Shown here one piece after another: positions 1 to 6,897 of a DNA stretch of 36,310 nucleotides. Source of the DNA: Mariniphaga sp. (lineage in GTDB: Bacteria; Bacteroidota; Bacteroidia; Bacteroidales; Prolixibacteraceae); assembly GCA_024636975.1 (NCBI GenBank), contig JAGXGA010000058.1, forward strand, positions 1 to 36,310, in the 5' to 3' direction. A program made the translations under genes and the position numbers. Numbering within the stretch: the first letter of the stretch is position 1; each line of letters opens with the position of its first letter. Below the pieces are notes generated by a model. That model did no database searches and was not told where the DNA came from. It worked only from the letters and a program-made list of their open reading frames with translations.

Positions 1-42
1 AGGCTTCTCAAACTTTATTTTAAAATCTTCAAATAGTTTCAT
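1..42 (-). CDS. N-terminus of an unidentified gene running off the left edge
   Basis: The minus strand has an ATG at position 42 followed by 14 open codons to the window edge (MKLFEDFKIKFEKP). An AGGA sequence lies about 10 bases upstream of it. Nothing identifies the product, and 14 codons could stay open by chance. It is reported because the start context is plausible and the DNA just upstream (43-150) is AT-rich, like a leader region. Confidence 0.3.
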   Translation of the reverse strand, partial: MKLFEDFKIKFEKP

Positions 43-321
43 TGGTATTTTTTCCTAAATTTACAAAGGAAAAGACTTTTTAAGAAGCAAATAGAGTGCT
101 AGTTATCAACATTTTATTGTTTATTGACAGACACTATTTAGAATAGACGGTATGAAATTGGCTTATTTAACTAAAAAAAGATATATTAAATATGACTCAA
201 TGAGTACCGATGATATAGAAATAATGATGAAATCTATAAATGAATTAATTAACGAAATGGTTATTTAGGATATAAATACAGGGTTTCTGAGCTGTTTAGG
301 CAGCAAAAAATAACACTGGGT
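43..321. other. AT-rich stretch without a recognisable gene
   Basis: No convincing gene was found. A 38-codon ORF on the plus strand (152-268) starts MKLAYLTKKRYIKYD. It is low in complexity, lacks a clear ribosome site and resembles nothing I recognise. Given the broken gene next to it, this may be residue of a larger decayed region. Confidence 0.4.
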
Positions 322-579
322 ATGATAGGAACCTACAGTATGTGGATGAATCAAAGTCAACTTGCTGAACTTTTAGACACCTCTAAGCAAAACATTGGTC
401 AACATATATCCAATGTGTTGAAAGAGGCAGAATTACATGGAAATTAAGTTGTAAAGAATTACTTAACAACTGCCGCTGATGGCAAAAAATATGAAGCTAC
501 TTGTTACATCCGCGGAATGATTCCTGTTGAAAACGTACACCGATTCCTGCTGAAAGCGGAATGTCCCTTCTCGCAATAA
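322..579 (+). pseudogene. RhuM-family protein remnant with in-frame stop
   Basis: The reading frame encodes MNQSQLAELLDTSKQNIGQHI, then a TAA at 445-447, then VVKNYLTTAADGKKYEATCY in the same frame. This matches the N-terminal winged-helix region of RhuM-family proteins (virulence RhuM / phage DNA-binding type), which have a Q-x-x-(M/L)-A-E-L-F-x-x-(S/T)-K-Q-N-I-S-x-H-I motif followed by V-V-K-x-(Y/F)-L-T-T-A-A-D-G-K-x-Y. Only about 80 of the usual 300 or more residues remain. The frame then continues into unrelated sequence to a stop at 577-579. It is a dead fragment, probably from a mobile or phage-derived locus. The family call is by motif memory and is fairly secure; function is lost. Confidence 0.6.
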
Positions 580-654
580 ACCTACAACCACCCTATCAAA
601 TCCATCTTCTTCAAATCTCTGCTCTAAAGCACCATTTCTTTACCAATTCTTTTT

Positions 655-662
655 TATCTTTC
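655..662 (+). promoter_or_regulatory. Possible Bacteroidetes -7 box before the lipoprotein/rSAM pair
   Basis: TATCTTTC matches the Bacteroidetes TAnnTTTG -7 element at 7 of 8 positions and lies 18 bases before the lipoprotein ATG. No clear upstream TTG was found, so this is weak. Confidence 0.25.
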
Positions 663-680
663 CCCTAAAATAAAACCAAA

Positions 681-1136
681 ATGAAAAACCCATCCCTTTT
701 TCTGTACAAAAATTACAATAAGCTGCTGCGTGTATTGTTAACCTTACTCGGGTTTGGGACAGTATGCAGTTTGGGCTGCTGCATGTACGGTTCACCCGAA
801 GTAGAATACGGAACGCCTCATGCAACCTTCAGGGTAAATGGAAATGTGAAGTCGGAAGCCTCTTCTGAGGTATTGCCAAACATCAGGGTGGTAATGGGTA
901 ACGATACTGCTTACACGGATGGCGCCGGCAACTACCAGGTCAGCAACGAGGAATTTCCCCATAACCAGGCCTTCATGCTGGAGTTCGAAGATGTTAACGG
1001 TGAAACGGGTGGGGAATACCAGGCGCTCGATACCATTGTTGAGTTCATTGATCCTGAATTTACCGGAGGAAATGATGTATGGGACCACGGAACAACAGAA
1101 AAGGAGTTCAACATAAAACTCAAAGACAAGGAATGA
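681..1136 (+). CDS. Radical SAM-associated putative lipoprotein
   Basis: A 151-residue exported protein. Residues 1-34 form a basic N-terminus, a hydrophobic core (LLRVLLTLLGFGTV) and a cysteine-rich end (C29, C33, C34), so it is probably lipid-anchored, although the lipobox is imperfect. The mature part starts with the MYGSPEVEYGTP element typical of the Bacteroidetes 'radical SAM-associated putative lipoprotein' family (TIGR04134, from memory). It continues as a small beta-rich domain with a carboxypeptidase-regulatory-like repeat (IRVVMGNDTAYTDGAGNYQV). Its TGA overlaps the ATG of the radical SAM gene by 4 bp, implying translational coupling. Known of the family: always beside a TIGR04133-type radical SAM protein; no function established. 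Inferred: it may be the substrate of the enzyme or a partner of the product. No other product looks likely. Confidence 0.8.
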   Translation: MKNPSLFLYKNYNKLLRVLLTLLGFGTVCSLGCCMYGSPEVEYGTPHATFRVNGNVKSEASSEVLPNIRVVMGNDTAYTDGAGNYQVSNEEFPHNQAFMLEFEDVNGETGGEYQALDTIVEFIDPEFTGGNDVWDHGTTEKEFNIKLKDKE

Positions 1137-2248
1137 GTGCAACAAAGCTTTCCCTCAAAAAGAAGATTGCCCTAAAACTTCATAACCGGTACCGCGACAA
1201 CGAAAAGAAAATCCATCAGCTCAACTACATCTTTTGGGAATGTACCCTCCGGTGCAATTTAAACTGTCTCCACTGCGGAAGCGATTGCCAAAAAGATGCC
1301 GGGGTTAAGGATATGCCCCGGGAAGATTTCTTTAAAGCCCTCGACGATATTACCCCGATACTCGCACCGAACAATACAATGATTGTTTTAACCGGGGGAG
1401 AGGCCCTGCTGCGTAAAGATCTGTCTGAAATAGGAACTGCGCTTTATAACCGCGGATTCCCTTGGGGACTGGTATCGAATGGAATGGGAATGACCCGGCC
1501 TGTGCTGGGTAAACTGCTGGATTCGGGCATCAGGGCAGTAACAATAAGCCTTGATGGTTTGGAAGAATCTCATAACTGGCTGCGGGGGAATAATAAAAGC
1601 TATCGGAATGCAGTGAATGCAATAAGCCTGCTGAGCGAAACAACCGGTGTACGCTATGATGTTGTAACCTGTGCCAACCGGAAAAACCTGGCTGAACTGC
1701 CCGAATTGTATGCTTTGCTGGTAAAACTCAAACTTAAGGAGTGGCGTATTTTTACAATATTTCCTACGGGCAGGGCCAAGAATCAGGATTCACTTCAGCT
1801 AAACCCAACGGAATTTAAAGGATTGTTCGATTTTATAGAAAAGGTCAGAAAAGAAGGAAAGATTAAGCTAAGCTACGGTTGCGAAGGTTTCCTTGGCAAC
1901 TATGAAGGAAAGGTAAGAGACAATTTCTTCTTTTGCCGGGCAGGAATCAATGTAGCCTCCGTTCTTGTGGATGGCTCCATTTCTGCCTGCCCCAACCTGA
2001 GGGATAATTTTATACAGGGAAATATCTACCATGACAGTTTTAAAGACACCTGGCTCAAAAAATATTTAATCTACAGGGATCGAAGTTGGACAAAAACAGG
2101 GATTTGTGCCGACTGTAATTTCTTCAGTTACTGCGAAGGAAACGGAATGCACCTGCGGGATGAAAAAACTGGCGAATTGTTGTTTTGCCATCTGAAACGG
2201 ATTGAGGAAGGGGAAACAACTGATTCCCCCAAAAAGTTGCCTTCATAA
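1133..2248 (+). CDS. Radical SAM/SPASM enzyme paired with lipoprotein (TIGR04133-like)
   Basis: A 371-residue cytoplasmic iron-sulfur enzyme. The radical SAM cluster motif CNLNCLHC (C41-x3-C45-x2-C48) follows IFWECTLR, and a glycine-rich SAM-binding motif (VLTGGEALL) follows further on. The C-terminal third is a SPASM/twitch-type auxiliary-cluster domain. Its cysteines lie at about 268 (FCRAGINVASVLVDG), 286 (ISACPNL), around 325-334 (GICADCNFFSYCEGNGMHL) and near the end (LLFCHL). The start at 1133 is chosen because its ATG overlaps the upstream lipoprotein stop (ATGA); an in-frame start at 1079 would lie inside that gene. SPASM enzymes usually modify peptides or proteins and make thioether, C-C or decarboxylated products. 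The target here is unknown, but the coupled lipoprotein is the obvious candidate or partner. The DNA after it is a transposase remnant, so the operon ends here. Confidence 0.85.
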   Translation: MSATKLSLKKKIALKLHNRYRDNEKKIHQLNYIFWECTLRCNLNCLHCGSDCQKDAGVKDMPREDFFKALDDITPILAPNNTMIVLTGGEALLRKDLSEIGTALYNRGFPWGLVSNGMGMTRPVLGKLLDSGIRAVTISLDGLEESHNWLRGNNKSYRNAVNAISLLSETTGVRYDVVTCANRKNLAELPELYALLVKLKLKEWRIFTIFPTGRAKNQDSLQLNPTEFKGLFDFIEKVRKEGKIKLSYGCEGFLGNYEGKVRDNFFFCRAGINVASVLVDGSISACPNLRDNFIQGNIYHDSFKDTWLKKYLIYRDRSWTKTGICADCNFFSYCEGNGMHLRDEKTGELLFCHLKRIEEGETTDSPKKLPS

Positions 2249-2614
2249 TTCTGCTGCAAAGCATCAGCAATACAGCAAATGCATAATTTCCAAAACAAAT
2301 ATCGCATTCAATCTGCCCGGCTGCAAAACTGGGATTATGGGTGGAATGCATCCTATTTTATTACCATTTGTGCAGCAAACAGGGAATATTATTTTGGTGA
2401 CGTTTGTGATGGTAAAATGAATTATTCTGAAATAGGGGAAAAGGAATACTAATGTTGGTTGGAAATACCTGAACATTTTCCATTTGTAATATTGGATGTT
2501 CATGTTGTTATGCCAAACCATGTTCATGGAATTATTGTGATTGATAAACCGGATGATATCCGGGACCATGAAAAAAACGATAATTGTATTACGGAACGAA
2601 ACATGGGTTCTAAC

Positions 2615-2669
2615 GTAGAGACGCAATATTTTGCGTCTTTGGGGAAGACGCAAAATATTGCGTCTCTAC
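2615..2669. repeat. Perfect 25-bp inverted repeat (REP pair) inside the RAYT gene
   Basis: Left arm 2615-2639 and right arm 2645-2669 are exact reverse complements separated by the 5-base loop TGGGG. Each arm is itself a near palindrome with a GACGCAA...TTGCGTC core. The pair keeps the transposase reading frame, encoding NVETQYFASLGKTQNIASLQ in the linker just before the proline run. It looks like a REP pair (BIME-like) that landed in, or was recruited into, the transposase gene. Confidence 0.85.
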
Positions 2670-2670
2670 A

Positions 2671-2712
2671 GCCTCCGCCACCACCATCACCCCCGCCACC
2701 GCCGCCACCACC
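2671..2712 (+). repeat. Proline-codon low-complexity run in RAYT linker
   Basis: A run of CCN codons encodes PPPPPSPPPPPPPP directly after the REP pair. Low-complexity repeats of this sort expand by slippage. It marks the variable linker between the HUH core and the C-terminal helix region. Confidence 0.7.
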
Positions 2713-2964
2713 AAACGAACAAACCCCAAAACCAAAAAATCAATTTGGCCCCCAATCCCAAAATATGGCATCAATTATTCGTGGATATAAAACAGGGGTA
2801 ACAAAATATGCACGAAACAACAATATCAATTTCGCCTGGCAACCCCGGTTTCACGACCATATAATCCGAAATGCTGCGGAATATCAACGGATAAAAGATT
2901 ATATCATCAACAATCCCAAAAATTGGAATGATGATAGATTTCATAATAAATGATTATTGAATTC

Positions 2965-2990
2965 GTAGAGACGCAATATTTTGCGTCTCT
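2965..2990. repeat. REP palindrome downstream of the RAYT
   Basis: The first 24 bases repeat the left arm of the copy inside the RAYT, beginning GTAGAGACGCAAT and closing TTGCGTCT. It begins 11 bases after the RAYT stop, the usual position of REP elements flanking their transposase. Confidence 0.8.
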
Positions 2991-3014
2991 TTTACAAATA
3001 CGTAATATTTCTTT

Positions 3015-3076
3015 TCTATTGAAAAGGCGCAAATATTTTTGTTTCTATTGAAAAGACGCAAATATTTTGTGTTTCT
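3015..3076. repeat. Two degenerate tandem REP-like units
   Basis: Two about 30-bp units follow each other. Both begin TCTATTGAAAAG, then have (A/G)GCGCAAATATTTT or GACGCAAATATTTT, and end with GTTT(CT). They keep the GACGCAA-like half of the REP but have lost the second half, so they read as decayed copies. Confidence 0.55.
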
Positions 3077-3175
3077 GCCGAATGCTGCCTGGTATTGCCC
3101 TGAACACTCTTTGAACCGGTGCCGATATTTCAGGGCTGGGTGAAGATTTAAAATAACAGCATGCAGGGTGTGGAG

Positions 3176-3218
3176 CAAAAAAAAACCGTTCCGCGGATTT
3201 TCCACGGAACGGTTTTTT
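3176..3218 (-). terminator. Rho-independent terminator of the DUF4270 gene
   Basis: On the minus strand a stem of ACCGTTCCG paired with CGGAACGGT (extended by GGA/TCC across one mismatch) is followed by eight or more T residues, 18 bases after the DUF4270 stop. The other strand also has a six-T run, so it may work in both directions and also stop leftover RAYT transcription. Confidence 0.85.
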
Positions 3219-3235
3219 ATGAGTAAATGAATTAT

Positions 3236-4570
3236 TTACTCCAAATATTTTGAATAGGTAATTACAAGCCTTATGCCTGTTTCGCTGGTGCTGCCCTTGA
3301 GCACTACCCGGTTGGCTTCGCTGTTTTTGCGGGCCGTGGTTAAAAAGAAGCCGTTGTTGGGAACGGTACCTTCCACTATCTGCTGCAGGTGCTGTGTAAT
3401 ATTAAACCGATAGGTATAATTGGTGGTATCGAGAAACCCCCCGTAGAATCCGGGATCGACATCAAAACTGAACCAGTAATCGGCCGGCAGGTTCTCCTGC
3501 CCATCTTCATTGATGTAAGTATACAGTAGCCTTGATGGCGGTGGGTACTTGTCCACCTCAGAAGCGAGCGTATCGATCTGGAAGATCAACTCGGCCTTGT
3601 TGATTTCCACGGCTGCCGAATCGCGCCATGAAGACAGCTGGTCGATGTATATTTTCGATTTCAATCCACCCATTGTCTGCACATATATCAGTGAATCCTC
3701 ACCGGTATCCATATTCAGATCATCGAAGAATGCCGTACCGGAATAGTCGTGGTCGATTGAATTTACCCGTGCGCTGAACGGACTTATTAAGTAAGGATTC
3801 AGCAAGGTATCGGGTGTGGCAGCATTTCGGTTTGAGTCGTTGTTGTAATACACCACCAGGGCAGAACCCTGCCACGTGCTGCTGTAAACTGTTTCAAGGG
3901 TTAAAATGCTTCCTCCCGTTGACGTCCGGGCTTCCGATTCTATCATCAATCCTTTGAAATACTCCAGGAATTCATCGTTATCGGCCATTGCAGAATCAGG
4001 GGCATTAACAAGTTTTTCGCCCAGTGAAATATCAATAGGTATTGTAATAAGCTGGTAAAAGGTATCCTGTGATGCCGAGTCAAGCCGCACAACCGGGGTA
4101 TAAATTTTTTCTCCCAGCAGGAAATCGGAGGAATATGCCTGCAGGTTTATGTCCTGACGGTAAGCTGCATCGATATCCAGTGGTGATTCCAGTTCATACA
4201 CCCTGAAGGTTTGCGGTGTTACCGTATCGCCGTATACATGGCGGTAGTATAAAAACAGTTTAACCGAATCGGCTACCGCATTAGCGCCATAATCGGGAAA
4301 ATCGAACAGCCTGAATTGCGTCGCAAAATTTATGGTAGTCAATCCAAACTCCGGATCGTAAAAACTTCCCAGCAGGCTTTTGGATGGTTCATCTGTGCGG
4401 ATTGAGTCCTCGCTATAGGTAAATGCTGAAAAGCTGCTCTTTTCCACCAGGTTTTTTACATCGATTAAGTCGCTTGATGGCAACAGATCCATTCCCAGGT
4501 CGCTGGTTTCGTTGCAGGCAGTAAGTAGAGCCAAAAGCGCAACTACAGGGGCCAGAAAGCGGAATTTCAT
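3236..4570 (-). CDS. DUF4270 family lipoprotein
   Basis: A 444-residue lipoprotein with signal peptide MKFRFLAPVVALLALLTAC; C19 is the lipidation site. The mature start (NETSDLGMDLLPSSDL) and the SLLGSFYDPEFGLT element fit the DUF4270 family of Bacteroidetes surface or periplasmic lipoproteins, about 450 residues long. The protein is beta-rich. The ATG at 4570 is preferred over an in-frame GTG at 4588 because it gives a standard signal peptide. In Bacteroidales this gene commonly sits beside a half-length glycogen synthase and panC/panD, as here. The order suggests a conserved neighbourhood, but no biochemical role is known. A -7 box at 4636-4643 and a terminator at 3176-3218 suggest a single-gene transcript. 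Confidence 0.8.
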   Translation of the reverse strand: MKFRFLAPVVALLALLTACNETSDLGMDLLPSSDLIDVKNLVEKSSFSAFTYSEDSIRTDEPSKSLLGSFYDPEFGLTTINFATQFRLFDFPDYGANAVADSVKLFLYYRHVYGDTVTPQTFRVYELESPLDIDAAYRQDINLQAYSSDFLLGEKIYTPVVRLDSASQDTFYQLITIPIDISLGEKLVNAPDSAMADNDEFLEYFKGLMIESEARTSTGGSILTLETVYSSTWQGSALVVYYNNDSNRNAATPDTLLNPYLISPFSARVNSIDHDYSGTAFFDDLNMDTGEDSLIYVQTMGGLKSKIYIDQLSSWRDSAAVEINKAELIFQIDTLASEVDKYPPPSRLLYTYINEDGQENLPADYWFSFDVDPGFYGGFLDTTNYTYRFNITQHLQQIVEGTVPNNGFFLTTARKNSEANRVVLKGSTSETGIRLVITYSKYLE

Positions 4571-4635
4571 TATTATTCTTTGTTTCACTGAATACTTGTT
4601 TTAATGTATTTTTTCCTGATTACCGGAAAATTAGA

Positions 4636-4643
4636 CAAACGTA
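4636..4643 (-). promoter_or_regulatory. -7 box (TACGTTTG) for the DUF4270 gene
   Basis: Exact TAnnTTTG match on the minus strand, giving a leader of roughly 60 bases before the ATG at 4570. No clear TTG sits 19-21 bases upstream. Confidence 0.4.
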
Positions 4644-4718
4644 TAAAAAATCGATGAGGGAGCTGATCTATTCATCGCAAATTTGATCTTTTTAGAATAA
4701 AATTTGATTTTTTAACAA

Positions 4719-5522
4719 CTACCACACCTTTTGATAAAAATTGTCGTAGGCATCGATGTATGTTTCTTTGGGCTGAAATTCAAGAAAAGGCTTTCCGTTC
4801 GCTTGTGCGTATTTCTGAACTTCGGCATTTATGGATTTGGTTCCCTGGATCACTGCATCGGAATAATCGATGGCCTGCTTGCTGTAATTCACGAAATCGG
4901 GTTTTTCCAGAAGGGGAACATCTTCGGGTACCATTCCTTCAAACAGCACTTTATCCTTCAGATCGGAGTTAAGAGTTTTTTTAAAATCGTCGTTGTAAAC
5001 GGAATAAACCACTTTACTTTGGGCAAAAAGCGGGTTATTGTAATAATATTTCTTGATAAACAGCGGTACCAGCCCTGTGAGCCAGCCGTGGCAGTGAATT
5101 ATATCGGGCGCCCAACGGAGCTTAATTACCGTTTCGAGCACACCCCGGGCAAAAAACAGGGCACGTTCGTCGTTATCGGGAAATTCCTCCCCTTTCGAAT
5201 TGGCTACCACTTGTTTCCGGTGAAAGTAATCTTCATTGTCGATAAAATAGACCTGCATGCGGGCAGCCTGTATCGAGGCCACCTTTATGATGAGCGGGTG
5301 ATCGGTATCATCAATTACAAGGTTCATCCCCGACAGGCGAATCACTTCATGCAACTGGTTCCGGCGTTCGTTAACACATCCGTACCGTGGCATAAAAGTG
5401 CGTATCTCGCGTCCTTTCTCCTGCACTCCCTGTGGCAGGTTACGACCTATTTCCGACATCTCACTTTCCGGTAAGTAAGGGGTAATTTCCTGAGCTATGT
5501 AAAGGATCTTTTTCTTTTCCAT
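4719..5522 (-). CDS. Half-length glycogen synthase-like protein (GT5 N-domain only)
   Basis: A 267-residue protein matching only the N-terminal Rossmann half of bacterial glycogen/starch synthase (GT5), which is normally about 480 residues. Visible family features are KILYIAQEITPY at the start, FMPRYGCVNERRNQLHEV, VYFIDNEDYF and PDIIHCHGWLTGLVPLF. The usual K-T-G-G-L ADP-glucose loop near the N-terminus is replaced by SEMSEIGRNLP, and the whole C-terminal nucleotide-binding domain is absent, so it is unlikely to be a catalytic synthase. The same short form is recurrent in Bacteroidales beside panC, so it is a conserved paralogue, not a local truncation. The ATG at 5522 is chosen because homology starts there and a good promoter ends just before it; a start at 5555 would overlap the -7 box. 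Its real role is unknown, perhaps regulatory. Confidence 0.8.
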   Translation of the reverse strand: MEKKKILYIAQEITPYLPESEMSEIGRNLPQGVQEKGREIRTFMPRYGCVNERRNQLHEVIRLSGMNLVIDDTDHPLIIKVASIQAARMQVYFIDNEDYFHRKQVVANSKGEEFPDNDERALFFARGVLETVIKLRWAPDIIHCHGWLTGLVPLFIKKYYYNNPLFAQSKVVYSVYNDDFKKTLNSDLKDKVLFEGMVPEDVPLLEKPDFVNYSKQAIDYSDAVIQGTKSINAEVQKYAQANGKPFLEFQPKETYIDAYDNFYQKVW

Positions 5523-5552
5523 TGAGCTGTAAGCGCGCTTTATAACAGTATG

Positions 5553-5583
5553 CAAAGGTAAGAAAAATATCGTGAATAATCAA
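5553..5583 (-). promoter_or_regulatory. Bacteroidetes-type promoter of the glycogen synthase-like gene
   Basis: On the minus strand, TTG (5583-5581), 20 bases, then TACCTTTG (5560-5553). This is a complete match to the TTG-N19-21-TAnnTTTG consensus, about 30 bases before the ATG. It lies in the divergent region shared with panC. Confidence 0.6.
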
Positions 5584-5684
5584 TTTAAGGCATTTCTGCA
5601 GTGTTAAGCCTGCTGTGATAAGAAACTTTGCGGGCTGTATTGAAAAGATTATTTATTTACTTTGCAGTGTCAATTTTTATAAAA

Positions 5685-6521
5685 ATGATTCTCGTTAAAA
5701 CAAGGAGTGCGCTTAGTGAGCAATTGCAGCTGACAGGTAATGAAGTAGAGGTTGGTTTTGTGCCGACAATGGGAGCGTTGCACCGTGGTCATCTGACATT
5801 GGTGGCGCGGGCAGTGGCGGAAAACCCGGTGGTGGTGGTAAGCATTTTTGTAAACCCAAACCAGTTCAACGATCCCGATGACTTAAAACGCTATCCCCGT
5901 AATCTGGAGGCTGATCTGAAACTGCTCGAAGGCACAGGCTGCCACATGGTTTTTGCTCCTGAGGCAGAGGAAATTTATCCCGGGCCGGATAACCGTAAAT
6001 TTAACTTTGGAAAGCTTGAAACGGTAATGGAGGGGAAACATCGCCCCGGGCATTTTAACGGAGTTGCACAGGTGGTTAGCAAACTATTCGACATTGTACA
6101 GCCCCGGAGAGCCTATTTCGGGCTGAAGGATTTTCAGCAGCTTGCAATAATTAATGCAATGGTAAAACAACTTAGTTTGCCGGTGGAAATTGTTGCCTGT
6201 GATATAGTCAGGGAAGAAAGCGGACTGGCTATGAGTTCACGCAATGAACTGCTTTCGCCCGAAGACCGGAAAGAGGCAGCCCTTATTAATCAGACACTTA
6301 ACCGGGCTGCAGAACTTGCTGGTGAAAAAACCGTTAAAGAGATTGAAAATTGGGTGACCGAAACCATCAACAATAGCCCGGCATTAACTGTTGAATATTT
6401 TGAAGTTGTTGACAATGAAAGTCTTCAACGCATTGGCAACTGGTCGGAGGAGGGTGAAAAAACAGGATGTATTGCTGTTTATTGCGGAAAGATACGATTG
6501 ATTGATAATGTTCGTTTTTAA
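5685..6521 (+). CDS. panC: Pantothenate synthetase
   Basis: A 278-residue cytoplasmic enzyme joining pantoate and beta-alanine with ATP to give pantothenate, via a pantoyl-adenylate. The nucleotidyltransferase motif [14 protein letters not shown] contains the HIGH-type signature as [35 protein letters not shown] and GLAMSSRN (the KMSKS-like site) follow in normal order, and the length is typical. The ATG at 5685 gives the usual start ([10 protein letters not shown]); an upstream in-frame ATG at 5628 would add an unsupported hydrophobic tail. panD follows after 17 bases, so the two beta-alanine-to-pantothenate steps are cotranscribed. Confidence 0.95.
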   Translation: MILVKTRSALSEQLQLTGNEVEVGFVPTMGALHRGHLTLVARAVAENPVVVVSIFVNPNQFNDPDDLKRYPRNLEADLKLLEGTGCHMVFAPEAEEIYPGPDNRKFNFGKLETVMEGKHRPGHFNGVAQVVSKLFDIVQPRRAYFGLKDFQQLAIINAMVKQLSLPVEIVACDIVREESGLAMSSRNELLSPEDRKEAALINQTLNRAAELAGEKTVKEIENWVTETINNSPALTVEYFEVVDNESLQRIGNWSEEGEKTGCIAVYCGKIRLIDNVRF

Positions 6522-6538
6522 TTGAAAGGAACTGTGTT

Positions 6539-6889
6539 ATGCAGATAGAAGTTTGTAAATCGAAAATTCACAAAGTTACCGTTACTGAAGCCAACCTGCA
6601 GTATGTTGGCAGCATTACCATAGATGAGGATTTAATGGATGCCGCAAACCTGATTGAGAACGAGAAGGTGCAGGTTGTAAATATAAATAACGGGGAACGA
6701 CTGGAAACTTACGTAATCAAAGGTGAGCGCGGGAAGGGGACTATTTGTCTGAATGGCCCGGCTGCTCGTAAGGCCGCTGTTGGCGATGTGGTTATTATTA
6801 TTTCATACGCACGAATGGATTTTGAGGAGGCAAAATCATTCAAGCCCTTCATTATTTTTCCCGATGTGGAAACCAACCGGCTGGTGTAG
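6539..6889 (+). CDS. panD: Aspartate 1-decarboxylase proenzyme
   Basis: A 116-residue pyruvoyl enzyme making beta-alanine from L-aspartate for pantothenate and CoA synthesis. The N-terminus ([20 protein letters not shown]) is canonical, and self-cleavage is expected between G24 and S25, where S25 becomes the pyruvoyl group. Also present are the [17 protein letters not shown] block and the ending typical of the family ([19 protein letters not shown]). It follows panC by 17 bases and is followed after 8 bases by the converging end of the beta-helix gene. Confidence 0.95.
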   Translation: MQIEVCKSKIHKVTVTEANLQYVGSITIDEDLMDAANLIENEKVQVVNINNGERLETYVIKGERGKGTICLNGPAARKAAVGDVVIIISYARMDFEEAKSFKPFIIFPDVETNRLV

Positions 6890-6897
6890 GCCTGGTT

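Larger units (their letters stand above)
2279..2953 (+). pseudogene. REP-associated tyrosine transposase (RAYT, Y1_Tnp) with one nonsense codon
   Basis: One frame from the ATG at 2279 reads RIQSARLQNWDYGWNASYFI, TICAANREYYFGDV, a TAA at 2450-2452, then WLEIPEHFPFVILDVHVVMP, NHVHGIIVI and, after a linker, GVTKYARNN, PRFHDHIIRN and YIINNPKNW. These are the ordered hallmarks of Y1/HUH transposases of the RAYT type: the H-x-H metal motif is NHVHG, and a candidate catalytic tyrosine lies in VTKYA. The stop sits where relatives commonly have Gln, so it is most simply a CAA-to-TAA change. The downstream part stays open for 165 codons, suggesting recent inactivation. The linker holds a REP inverted repeat and a proline run of about 14 residues. 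RAYTs are single-copy, domesticated transposases linked to spread of REP palindromes; copies lie inside and just downstream. A read-through or internally started product is possible but unlikely to work. Confidence 0.8.

Noticed and set aside
152-268. 38-codon ORF as a real small gene
   Set aside because: No ribosome site, AT-biased codons and no recognisable motif; similar ORFs are expected by chance in such DNA.
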